From Planktophila turicensis (GTDB lineage Bacteria; Actinomycetota; Actinomycetes; Nanopelagicales; Nanopelagicaceae): DNA of 64,000 bases. The stretch lies in the NCBI GenBank assembly GCA_965234405.1, contig OZ248346.1, one strand, 5' to 3'. The notes beneath the pieces were generated by a model that worked only from the letters and a program-made list of their open reading frames with translations, was not told the DNA's origin and did no database searches. The position numbers were made by a program, and so were the translations under genes. Below are positions 53,095 to 60,423 of the stretch, piece after piece; the stretch's first letter is position 1, and each line of letters begins with the position of its first letter.

Positions 53095-53945
53095 GCAACA
53101 ACTAGCAATATCGAGAGCAAGCTCAAATAAGTAATGGACCAGTGGAAAATTCCTGCCGCCACTTTATTGTAATTATCTGAATTCTCTTTCAGTGCAAAGA
53201 GTTGGAAGGTAAATACCGCACCAAGTAGCACTGTTGCACACAAGACCCACACAGGCAGTTCGGCAAGTTGAATCATCGCTGTTGAAGAAATAACCATCGC
53301 AATCGTGTGAAACCACATCTGTCCAATGACTGATGACTGCGAAGAAACTGAGGGCAGCATCGGAATTCCTGCAGCGGAATAATCATCTTTATATTTGATT
53401 GCAAGTGCCCAGAAATGCGGTGGAGTCCAGAAGAAGACCACCATAAAGAAAGCGACTGGAACCCATGTCAGAGATCCTGTAACTGCAGCCCAACCAATCA
53501 GGACGGGCATACAACCTGCTGCCCCACCCCAGACGATATTTTGAGATGTATTTGGTTTAAGCAGAATTGTGTAGATGACCACGTAGTAGAAAATGGCTAG
53601 CGCTGTAAGAAGTGTGGCTAGCGCTGTAGTGAAGATTGCGAAGATTGCGAGCGAGAGAATTGATATCGCTGCCGCAAACAAAGTTGCGCGTTTGCGAGAA
53701 ATTGCACCTGTAACGATTGGGCGCTTAGCAGTACGCACCATTAATTTGTCAGTATCTGCTTCGATCACCATGTTGAAGGCATTAGAAGCTCCCGCTGCGA
53801 GTGTTCCGCCGACCAGAGTGGCAGCAACTAGGCCAAAGGAAGGAAGGCCTTTCTCAGCCAAGACCATGGCGGGAAGTGTTGTGATGATTAAGAGCTCAAC
53901 TACGCGTAATTTCATCAAATCGATATAGGCGCGGAGGGCTGACAC
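53076..53945 (-). CDS. ctaB: Protoheme IX farnesyltransferase (heme O synthase)
   Basis: CtaB attaches a farnesyl group to heme B for heme-copper oxidases. The protein has about nine membrane helices and the prenyl-diphosphate sites NMVIEADTDKLMVRTAKRP and YKDDYSAAGIPMLP. The frame is open to 53996, but the GTG at 53945 is preferred. It starts just before the conserved YIDLMKLRVVELL, and TACCCT stands exactly 6 bases upstream, giving 289 residues. Its 3' end overlaps metZ on the other strand. Confidence 0.92.
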   Translation of the reverse strand: MSALRAYIDLMKLRVVELLIITTLPAMVLAEKGLPSFGLVAATLVGGTLAAGASNAFNMVIEADTDKLMVRTAKRPIVTGAISRKRATLFAAAISILSLAIFAIFTTALATLLTALAIFYYVVIYTILLKPNTSQNIVWGGAAGCMPVLIGWAAVTGSLTWVPVAFFMVVFFWTPPHFWALAIKYKDDYSAAGIPMLPSVSSQSSVIGQMWFHTIAMVISSTAMIQLAELPVWVLCATVLLGAVFTFQLFALKENSDNYNKVAAGIFHWSITYLSLLSILLVVAQLLSA

Positions 53946-53951
53946 GCGCTT

Positions 53952-53957
53952 AGGGTA
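53952..53957 (-). promoter_or_regulatory. Leaderless -10 of ctaB
   Basis: TACCCT on the minus strand (53957-53952) is followed by 6 bases and the GTG start at 53945. This supports the shortened start for ctaB. It lies within the palindrome GGGTACCC (53953-53960). Confidence 0.55.
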
Positions 53958-54044
53958 CCCATAATTGCCAGGGAGGATGAGGTCGATTCTCAGCACCCTT
54001 TAAGGATGCTCTTCTACCTTGCTCTTAATGAAAGGGGTCACACA

Positions 54045-54509
54045 ATGACACCGAATAAGACACCAGATCAGTCACCAAAACCAGAATGGTTTGAACTTAC
54101 TGAGAATCAAACTCCATCAGCGGGTTTGCGCAAGGTAAATAAGGTTCTACCAATTACCACTCTTGTGGTTGCTGGTGGTCTACTTCTTGGTGGTTCATTA
54201 TTTGCAAACGCCAATAACGAGAATGCAATTCCAACTCAAGATTCTGCATCAACTCAGTCAGTAGCCGCGAGTGCTCCAGCAGCAACTGCTGTAAGTGTTT
54301 CTAATAACTCTGCGGCAGTAACTCCCGCCAAGCCAGCCACAGTGAAAACTGTAACCGGTGCCAACGGACTTCCAATGCCTGTTGTAACAAACGTTCCTCA
54401 ACGTGATGACGACGACGATGAACATGAAGGACGTAAACGCGGCGATCGCGAAAGAGATCATGACGATGACGACGATGATGATCGCGATGAAGATGAGGAC
54501 GACGACTAA
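54045..54509 (+). CDS. Membrane-anchored protein with Asp/Glu-rich C-terminal tail
   Basis: This 154-residue protein is of unknown function. The N-terminal part (1-30) is polar. A single membrane segment follows (about 31-50, PITTLVVAGGLLLGGSLF), then an Ala/Ser/Thr/Pro/Val-rich linker. The last 35 residues are a tail in which 24 are Asp or Glu, with a few Arg. The ATG at 54045 was chosen for AAAGGGG 7 bases upstream; an ATG at 54006 is in frame but has no site. The acidic tail, probably outside the membrane, could bind cations. Its end overlaps dacB by 4 bp. Confidence 0.75.
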   Translation: MTPNKTPDQSPKPEWFELTENQTPSAGLRKVNKVLPITTLVVAGGLLLGGSLFANANNENAIPTQDSASTQSVAASAPAATAVSVSNNSAAVTPAKPATVKTVTGANGLPMPVVTNVPQRDDDDDEHEGRKRGDRERDHDDDDDDDRDEDEDDD

Positions 54510-55705
54510 GCCGTTGTTACAACCTCAACTGCTACAACCTCGGCAGGTTGAACCGGGAAGATAGGAAGTAGCGGAGCTGCGACTTTGCCAAGTATGCGGT
54601 CAACTGTAGAGCGAGCAAACTTCTCAGCGCGTGAACTTCTATTTAAGCGATCTGCGATGATAACGAAGACATACTCACGATCACCTGCTTCGACATAACC
54701 TGCAAGATTTGCTGTTCCGTTCAAAGTTCCTGTCTTTGCTTTTACTAAACCAATAGCTTCTGGCGCAGTGTCTACAAATCTCTTCTTTAGAGTTCCAGTG
54801 ATTCCACCGATTGGTAGTCCACTAATGAGTGGGGCAAACTTTGCATCGGTGCGTATCTTCGCCAACAAGCGGGCGACTTGAATCGCTGTAATTCGATTGT
54901 CATGTGAAAGGCCACTCGCATCGCGGGCTAAGAGGCCCTTACTATCAACACCCAAACTAGTCAGAACCTCGTCAAAAGTTCTTGCTACGCCTTCATTATT
55001 GAGCGGATGGCCCGCAGCTTGAGAAGCAAGGCGCGCGATGCGCTCAGTTAATAAGTTATCGCTCCACGTCAGAGCAAATGCCAACATTTCCTGAAGTTCA
55101 GGAGACTGAGAAGAGAGGATTTCTTCTCCAGAAAGTTCCAAAGCTTTCTCACTTGATACGCGTTTCATCGCGGCCTTTACTCCGCGCTTTGCAAAGAAGG
55201 CTTTGATATTAGCTACATCTTGTGAATACAAATCAGAGTAATAAATTGTTGAGTTGCGGATAGAACCAGGGTTCGCCTCTTGCAGTGCTGATAGTGCGTT
55301 GTATTCAATCCGCGGAATAGATGTGCGGCCCATCTTCTTAGCTACTGAATCGTTCAAGCTCATCCAGGGGTCGAGTGATCCATGGATCACAATGCTCTTC
55401 TCATTGACTCCAACCCAAGCCGAAGTTGTAAAGCGTTCGGTTGGATCCATGTAGGTCAGTGCGGCAGCTGCGGAATAGATTTTTAATACAGATGCAGGTT
55501 TGCGAGGAGAGTATGCGCTCTTCTCAAATACAACAGCGCCTGTCAGCTGGTCAATGACTGCAACAGATGGATTAGCAAGTGCTGAACTTGCTGTCAGTCT
55601 TTCAAAGGTTGCGGCAACGCTTAGCGGGTCAACTGCCGAAGCTTGAATGGGAGAAATATTTGGGATGGCAAAAATAAGACATGCCAATATCCCAAACTTC
55701 TTCAT
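54506..55705 (-). CDS. dacB: D-alanyl-D-alanine carboxypeptidase (PBP4/DacB type)
   Basis: This exported peptidoglycan carboxypeptidase/endopeptidase of the S13 family has 399 residues. It has a signal peptide (1-24) and the active-site SxxK as Ser72-Lys75 (SVLK). SDN lies in TWSDNLLTERIA near residue 217, and KTG lies in KAKTGTLNGTANLAGY. It acts on the outer face of the membrane. The gene converges on the acidic-tail protein gene and is preceded by a small membrane protein gene 8 bp upstream. Confidence 0.92.
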   Translation of the reverse strand: MKKFGILACLIFAIPNISPIQASAVDPLSVAATFERLTASSALANPSVAVIDQLTGAVVFEKSAYSPRKPASVLKIYSAAAALTYMDPTERFTTSAWVGVNEKSIVIHGSLDPWMSLNDSVAKKMGRTSIPRIEYNALSALQEANPGSIRNSTIYYSDLYSQDVANIKAFFAKRGVKAAMKRVSSEKALELSGEEILSSQSPELQEMLAFALTWSDNLLTERIARLASQAAGHPLNNEGVARTFDEVLTSLGVDSKGLLARDASGLSHDNRITAIQVARLLAKIRTDAKFAPLISGLPIGGITGTLKKRFVDTAPEAIGLVKAKTGTLNGTANLAGYVEAGDREYVFVIIADRLNRSSRAEKFARSTVDRILGKVAAPLLPIFPVQPAEVVAVEVVTTA

Positions 55706-55713
55706 GAATTCAA

Positions 55714-56058
55714 TTACCAGACGTATGCAATAAGAATGTTCAGAACTGTTAATCCGAGCATTGCGGCCCAGACTGAATTCTTAAGTACTGGCTTCTTTAG
55801 ATTCTTATAACCAAGTGTCAAAATCACAGCGATAACCAATCCTTTGACCCCAAATTTGCTGTGGTTTGCAGCCTCTTCGTGAGCATGATCCCAGAGACCA
55901 ACCATGACCACTGCAGCAACGAGCGCGGTTAGAGAAGCGTGGACAACGCCGGCACTTAACTTCTTTGGATTCTTATTAGCCTGCAAGAGCAAGAGCACAA
56001 GAATTCCAACTACGCAGAGCAGGTGGATGCCAAATGCGATGTGATAAACGATCTCCAT
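55714..56058 (-). CDS. Small four-helix membrane protein, function unknown
   Basis: This 114-residue protein has four predicted membrane helices, at about residues 3-24, 38-58, 70-86 and 92-112. A His-containing loop (WDHAHEEAANHSKFG) lies between the second and third. No family was recognised. AAGGAG lies 5 bases before the ATG, so unlike several neighbours it has a leader. It is 8 bp upstream of dacB and presumably co-transcribed. It diverges from the RNA methyltransferase gene. Confidence 0.7.
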   Translation of the reverse strand: MEIVYHIAFGIHLLCVVGILVLLLLQANKNPKKLSAGVVHASLTALVAAVVMVGLWDHAHEEAANHSKFGVKGLVIAVILTLGYKNLKKPVLKNSVWAAMLGLTVLNILIAYVW

Positions 56059-56094
56059 GATGACTCCTTATTGGTAATGCCGCTGCCTTAAGTT

Positions 56095-56100
56095 TAGAGT
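56095..56100 (+). promoter_or_regulatory. Leaderless -10 of the RNA methyltransferase gene
   Basis: TAGAGT at 56095-56100 is followed by 6 bases and the ATG at 56107, without a Shine-Dalgarno sequence. Confidence 0.6.
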
Positions 56101-56106
56101 GCATCC

Positions 56107-56757
56107 ATGGAAATCAATACACCTGCAGTCATCGGGCCTGGTGAATTTTTCCCTGTTGTCGGAGTCGGGCCTCATGAAAAGCCATGGCCAACCAGCGCTC
56201 AATACGATCCTGAACTTCTTGAAAATGGCGATCGTAGAAATGTCTTGGATCATTACAGATATTGGACCGTAGAGGCAATTGTTGCTGACCTCAACACAAA
56301 GCGACATAAACTTCAGATTGCAATTGAGAATTGGCAACATGATTTAAATATCGGCTCCATTGTTCGCACAGCAAATGCATTTAATGCTTCTTATGTTCAT
56401 ATCGTTGGCAAGCGCGACTGGAATAAGCGCGGAGCGATGGTTACAGATCGATATCTCACCGTCTTGCATCATCCAACAATCGCAGAATTTGCTCAATGGT
56501 GTGCTGAGAATGAAACGCCCATCATCGGAATCGATAATGTTCCAGGTTCAAAGCACCTCGAAGGTGCGCAACTTCCAGAGAAATGCGTTCTTCTCTTTGG
56601 CCAAGAAGGCGCTGGCATGTCTGATGAAGGCGTCGCTATCTGCGAAGTTCTCTATGCAATTGAGCAATACGGGTCAACGCGTTCTATGAATGCTTCTGCA
56701 GCCGGTGCAATAGCTATGTACCACTGGGCTTTGCAGCACCTGCCCCGCAAGATTTAA
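56107..56757 (+). CDS. TrmH/SpoU-family RNA methyltransferase
   Basis: This is a SPOUT-class 2'-O-ribose methyltransferase acting on tRNA or rRNA. The 216-residue protein shows motif 1 NWQHDLNIGSIVRTANAF, motif 2 VLLFGQEGAGMSDEGV, and motif 3 STRSMNASAAGAIAMYHW, which form the knotted SAM site. An N-terminal extension of about 60 residues precedes the SPOUT domain. The RNA target is not evident. It converges on the TPR gene with a 4-bp overlap. Confidence 0.88.
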   Translation: MEINTPAVIGPGEFFPVVGVGPHEKPWPTSAQYDPELLENGDRRNVLDHYRYWTVEAIVADLNTKRHKLQIAIENWQHDLNIGSIVRTANAFNASYVHIVGKRDWNKRGAMVTDRYLTVLHHPTIAEFAQWCAENETPIIGIDNVPGSKHLEGAQLPEKCVLLFGQEGAGMSDEGVAICEVLYAIEQYGSTRSMNASAAGAIAMYHWALQHLPRKI

Positions 56758-57716
56758 TCGTTTAAAGTAACAATCGCATCCGTTTCAGGATCATCTGCGA
56801 GGGCTTCTCTTAGAGACTTTAGGCGTCGTTCAACTTCATCGGCCTCTTCCATTCGCCCAAGTTGGCGCATTACCGCAACCATACGGTCTTCGATATCGAG
56901 GATGAACTCAAAATCTTTTGGTTCATCTTCAGCAACTATCTGCAGAACTCCATCAAGAGTGGAAAGTCCGTCTTCTAGCTTTCCTAGAAGGATTTCAGCT
57001 TTCCCGAGTTCAAAGAGAGCAAATGTTTCGCGGCGGTGATCGTGTGCAGTTTCAAAGACATCAATTGATTTCTGCGCCGCTTCGAAAGCTTTTTCGCCTT
57101 CATTAAGTTCGTTGTAGCAAGACGCAATCTTCTGGTCGCATCGAGCAACGTGGATAATCTCTTTCTCGAGTTTAAACATCTTTCGCGCTTCTTGGAAACA
57201 GATGACTGCTTCGGAGTAATTCTTTAGTTCGCGCTGTGCACATCCGATGAGGTGCATATCGTTTGCTGCGCCGATGTTATTTCCATCAACGAGATGTTCT
57301 TGCGAACATTCGTACATGGTCTCAATTACTTTCTCGTAATTCTTTGAGGCGTACCACCACTCGCCGAGAGTGCAGGCGAGTTCGAGCGCAATCGGAGATT
57401 TGTTCTCACGCAAAATAGAAACCGCTTTGCTCATTGCAGTTGCTGCTTCATCCATACGCTTTAACTGATTGAGGTTATATCCAATTGCAGAATATGCCTG
57501 AGCTAATCCTTCGCTCGGTGCTGATGCTCCGAGTTCAGAGAAGATATCTCGCGCAGTTTCAGCGAGCGCGAGCGCTTCGTCATATTGGCCGCGAGCAAAG
57601 ATGCGCGCAGAAAGTTCGTAATATGTATTTGCTCGTTCTTCACCATGGACCTCAGGGATTCGATCCCAGAGCATCTCTTCAGTTACGAGCTCGTCCTGGC
57701 CTTCGTCATCACTCAT
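56754..57716 (-). CDS. TPR-repeat protein, function unknown
   Basis: This 320-residue, mostly helical acidic protein is built of about six tetratricopeptide-like repeats. Examples are YYELSARIFARGQYDEALAL, AYSAIGYNLNQLKRMDEAAT and CYNELNEGEKAFEAAQ. No signal peptide or enzymatic motif is seen, so it is probably a cytoplasmic scaffold. The ATG at 57716 was chosen because GGGGAGG lies 7 bases upstream; the frame also has a TTG one codon earlier. It diverges from cbiM across 168 bp. Confidence 0.8.
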   Translation of the reverse strand: MSDDEGQDELVTEEMLWDRIPEVHGEERANTYYELSARIFARGQYDEALALAETARDIFSELGASAPSEGLAQAYSAIGYNLNQLKRMDEAATAMSKAVSILRENKSPIALELACTLGEWWYASKNYEKVIETMYECSQEHLVDGNNIGAANDMHLIGCAQRELKNYSEAVICFQEARKMFKLEKEIIHVARCDQKIASCYNELNEGEKAFEAAQKSIDVFETAHDHRRETFALFELGKAEILLGKLEDGLSTLDGVLQIVAEDEPKDFEFILDIEDRMVAVMRQLGRMEEADEVERRLKSLREALADDPETDAIVTLND

Positions 57717-57855
57717 CAAAAGACCTCCCCTTGCTTCGTTCTAGCGCTTCCTACTAGGACTCGAGATTCACACACACTAGACCTAACGCCCAGCACGGGG
57801 CCGATATTTCCCTGCGAGAGGCGTGAGAATCTAGTCTTCTGCCTTCCAGATGCAG

Positions 57856-57872
57856 ATGCAAACGATTTGCAT
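57856..57872. promoter_or_regulatory. Nur-like operator upstream of cbiM
   Basis: ATGCAAACGATTTGCAT is a perfect inverted repeat of 7-3-7. Read as TGCAA-N5-TTGCA, it matches the nickel-responsive Nur (Fur-family) box described in Streptomyces. It directly abuts the -10 hexamer of the Ni/Co transporter operon, where a bound repressor would block polymerase. Binding by a Nur orthologue is inferred; no such regulator gene is in the window. Confidence 0.65.
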
Positions 57873-57878
57873 TAACCT
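57873..57878 (+). promoter_or_regulatory. Leaderless -10 of the cbiMNQO operon
   Basis: TAACCT at 57873-57878 is followed by 6 bases and the cbiM ATG at 57885. The inverted repeat ends at the preceding base. A leaderless start excludes a cobalamin riboswitch in a 5' leader. Confidence 0.6.
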
Positions 57879-57884
57879 TCTTCC

Positions 57885-58562
57885 ATGCATATTCCTGATG
57901 GGTTTATCGATATCCCTACGTCGACCGCCTTTGCCGCCTTGGCAGCAGCCGGAGTCGCTCTCTCAATTAAGGGAGCGAAATCGACTCTCGATGAGAAGAC
58001 AGCTCCTCTTGCAGGACTTACTGCGACATTTATCTTTGCAGTCCAGATGCTCAACTTCCCTGTCGCTGCTGGAACAAGTGGTCACTTACTTGGAGGCGCA
58101 CTCGCTGCCGTTCTGGTGGGGCCATATGCGGCAACGCTTTCACTTACCGTCGTTCTCTTAATGCAAGGTCTCCTCTTTGCAGACGGTGGATTAACAGCAA
58201 TTGGTCTCAATGTATTTAACATGGCGATCATCGGAGTCTGGGCTGGATACGGAGCCTTCTTGCTTCTGCAGAAGATTTTGCCGTCATCAAAATTCTCCAC
58301 GACCATTTCTGCAGGGTTAGCTGGATTGCTCTCAGTTCCAGCAGCTGCAGCAGGATTTGTATTGCAATACTCAATCGGGGCAAATGCAACATTCTCGGTC
58401 TCTGCAGTCCTGACAGCGATGATCAGTACTCACGTTCTTATCGGAATCGGTGAAGCGCTGATTACAGCTTTTGCTGTTGGCGCAGTACTCGCAAGTCGTT
58501 CTGATTTGGTTTACGGATACAAGGGCGAGAAGCAAGCTCTCGAAATCAGGAGCGCATCATGA
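57885..58562 (+). CDS. cbiM: Nickel/cobalt ECF transporter S component CbiM/NikM
   Basis: This is the substrate-capture membrane subunit for Ni2+ or Co2+. The 225-residue protein begins MHIPDGFIDIPTS, in which His2 and the N-terminus form the metal site. It also has NFPVAAGTSGHLLGGALAA with a second His, and about seven helices. It overlaps cbiN by 4 bases. Whether the ion is nickel or cobalt is not fixed by the sequence; the Nur-like operator favours nickel. Confidence 0.93.
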   Translation: MHIPDGFIDIPTSTAFAALAAAGVALSIKGAKSTLDEKTAPLAGLTATFIFAVQMLNFPVAAGTSGHLLGGALAAVLVGPYAATLSLTVVLLMQGLLFADGGLTAIGLNVFNMAIIGVWAGYGAFLLLQKILPSSKFSTTISAGLAGLLSVPAAAAGFVLQYSIGANATFSVSAVLTAMISTHVLIGIGEALITAFAVGAVLASRSDLVYGYKGEKQALEIRSAS

Positions 58563-58861
58563 AGAATAAAAACTTTCTACTTGCAGGCCTGCTTGCCTCT
58601 CTCTTGCTAGCTGGCGTCGCATCTTTCTATGCATCTTCTAGTCCTGATGGACTTGAGAAAGTTGCCGAAGAAATTGGATTTATCGATTCAGCAAAAGATC
58701 ATGCAAATGCTGATGGCGCTCTCGCAGATTACGGAGTCAAGGGAATCGATAACCCTCGCTTCTCAACCGGTGCTGCAGGAGTTATTGGGGTCTTAGCTAC
58801 TGGAGTTATCTCTACAGGCTTATTTATGCTGGTCCGCCGTAAGTCAGGTTCAGAGAAATAA
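58559..58861 (+). CDS. cbiN: CbiN/NikN-like subunit (PDGL-type)
   Basis: This small accessory subunit of the metal ECF transporter has two membrane helices, at about residues 6-25 and 72-95, flanking an extracytoplasmic loop. It carries the PDGLEKVAEEIGF motif of the CbiN/PDGLE family near residue 29. Length is 100 residues. It overlaps cbiM by 4 bases (ATGA). The bases of its stop codon overlap a possible ATA start for cbiQ. Confidence 0.88.
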   Translation: MKNKNFLLAGLLASLLLAGVASFYASSSPDGLEKVAEEIGFIDSAKDHANADGALADYGVKGIDNPRFSTGAAGVIGVLATGVISTGLFMLVRRKSGSEK

Positions 58862-58920
58862 AGCCGCATACTCAGGATTTAGATCTCGTTCACACCCACG
58901 GCCACCACCACGGCCACGAT

Positions 58921-59676
58921 GTGGGTGAAAGGCTTTATCTCCACAGACACTCTGTGACTCATCTACTTCCATCGCACATCAAAATCCTTGCCGTTCTAGC
59001 CTTTATCTTGGTCGCAGTTTCTACTCCAATTACGCGTTGGCAGACATTTATCGCTCTCTTTGCATTAGTAATTGCCGCTGCGCTCTTCAGCAAGATTCCT
59101 CTACTTCTTCTCTTTAAGAGAGCCCTTATCGAAATTCCATTCGTCTTCTTCGCAATCCTTATGCCTTTCTTTGGCGAAGGCGAGCGTTTTGAAATCGCAG
59201 GTATCCAGCTCTATCGCGAAGGTCTATTGGCCGGTACTTCTATCGTTGCCAAAGGAAGTCTCGGAGTACTTGCGGCAGTAATCCTTTCTACGACGACAAC
59301 TGCGCGTGAAATTCTCCGTGGACTTGAAAGACTTAAATTGCCGACAGTCATGGTGCAGATTGCATCTTTCATGTTGCGCTACGTCAACGTCATTAGCGAT
59401 GAGATGGAGCGCATGAAGATTGCGCGCGAATCTCGTGGATTTATCGCCACCGGAATTAAGCATTGGAAAGTAATCGCCACATCTGCGGCTGCTCTCTTTA
59501 TCCGTTCTTACGAACGCGGCGAGCGAGTTCACTTGGCGATGCTTTCGCGTGGTTTCGATGGAAATTTGCCGTCGCTTGGAAATCCTGTAGTTACAACTCG
59601 TCAGTGGTTTACCGCTCTATCTCTACCTGGAATTGCACTATCCACATCACTTCTATTTCTTGCGATCGGTTGGTAA
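58921..59676 (+). CDS. cbiQ: Nickel/cobalt ECF transporter T component CbiQ
   Basis: This is the transmembrane coupling subunit that links CbiM to the CbiO ATPase. The protein has five to six helices and the coupling motifs typical of EcfT: ARESRGF near residue 166 and MLSRGFDG near 206. The coordinates use the first canonical start, GTG 58921 (251 residues), but no ribosome-binding site precedes it. The frame stays open upstream to 58843 and encodes a His-rich stretch (HTHGHHHGHD) that resembles the His-containing N-termini of actinobacterial CbiQ. The real start is therefore probably upstream; ATA at 58858 is the only NUN-type candidate that overlaps the cbiN stop. Confidence 0.88.
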   Translation: MGERLYLHRHSVTHLLPSHIKILAVLAFILVAVSTPITRWQTFIALFALVIAAALFSKIPLLLLFKRALIEIPFVFFAILMPFFGEGERFEIAGIQLYREGLLAGTSIVAKGSLGVLAAVILSTTTTAREILRGLERLKLPTVMVQIASFMLRYVNVISDEMERMKIARESRGFIATGIKHWKVIATSAAALFIRSYERGERVHLAMLSRGFDGNLPSLGNPVVTTRQWFTALSLPGIALSTSLLFLAIGW

Positions 59677-59679
59677 AGC

Positions 59680-60423
59680 ATGAACACAACACCAAGTCTG
59701 CAGATTTCAAATCTCGCCTTTGCCTATCCAGATGGCAATCAAGCGCTTTACGGCGTGAACCTCACAATTAATAAGGGTGAACGAGTAGCTCTTCTTGGTC
59801 CTAACGGTGCCGGTAAGACAACGCTTGTCATGCATATGAATGGAATTCATCCCACGATGCAGGGTGAAGTCAGAATTGCGGGCGAGCTCGTTGATGCAAA
59901 GAATAAAGAGACGCTCAAGACAATTCGCGCCAAGGTGGGAATCGTTTTCCAAGATCCAGATGACCAGCTCTTCATGCCTACCGTTGGCGAAGATGTTGCA
60001 TTCGGTCCATTCAATATGGGACTTCGTGGAAATGAATTAAGTGCAGTAGTTGATGAAGCTCTGAGCCAAGTTGGAATGCTTGAATTTAGAGATCGCCCAC
60101 CTCACCATCTCTCATTCGGTCAGCGTCGCCGCGTGGCTGTTGCAACTGTGTTGGCAATGAAGCCAGAGATTCTTGTTATGGATGAGCCTTCTTCAAATCT
60201 TGATCCAGCTAGCCGCCGCGAATTGGCAGAGATTGTCCGCTCATTAGATGTAACTATCGTGATGGTGACGCATGATCTTCCTTATGCGCTCGAACTCTGC
60301 GAGAGGTCAGTAATTCTTTCCGGTGGAATTATTGTTGCTGATGCACCTACGCGTGAAATTCTTACCAACTCCTCACTCTTGGCATCGCATCGCCTTGAGC
60401 TACCCGTTGGATTTACGCTGTAA
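59680..60423 (+). CDS. cbiO: Nickel/cobalt ECF transporter ATP-binding protein CbiO
   Basis: This 247-residue ABC ATPase powers metal uptake. Walker A is LLGPNGAGKTTLVMHMNG near residue 40, and the Q-loop is VGIVFQDPDDQLFMPTV. The signature is LSFGQRRRVAVATVL and Walker B is ILVMDEPSSNLDP. It starts 3 bp after cbiQ. Its last 24 bp overlap the convergent EamA gene on the other strand. Confidence 0.94.
   Translation: MNTTPSLQISNLAFAYPDGNQALYGVNLTINKGERVALLGPNGAGKTTLVMHMNGIHPTMQGEVRIAGELVDAKNKETLKTIRAKVGIVFQDPDDQLFMPTVGEDVAFGPFNMGLRGNELSAVVDEALSQVGMLEFRDRPPHHLSFGQRRRVAVATVLAMKPEILVMDEPSSNLDPASRRELAEIVRSLDVTIVMVTHDLPYALELCERSVILSGGIIVADAPTREILTNSSLLASHRLELPVGFTL

Noticed and set aside
53977..54003. 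Short leader peptide (ATG AGG TCG ... TAA) upstream of the acidic-tail gene
   Set aside because: The GGGAGG lies immediately next to the ATG with no spacing, so it cannot act as its ribosome-binding site. Nothing downstream suggests attenuation.
54396..54506. Simple-sequence GAY tract as a CRISPR or tandem repeat array
   Set aside because: It is coding sequence for Asp/Glu with mixed codons and interspersed Arg, without repeat-spacer order.
57720..57884. Possible cobalamin riboswitch upstream of the Ni/Co transporter genes
   Set aside because: The 168-bp gap is short. The promoter-like TAACCT sits 6 bases before the ATG, so there would be no 5' leader, and no B12-box-like conserved bases were seen.
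58843..58920. Frameshift fusing cbiN and cbiQ
   Set aside because: CbiN has a complete family-like length and stop, and CbiQ has a complete fold. An alternative start explains the in-frame His-rich sequence better than a fused protein.
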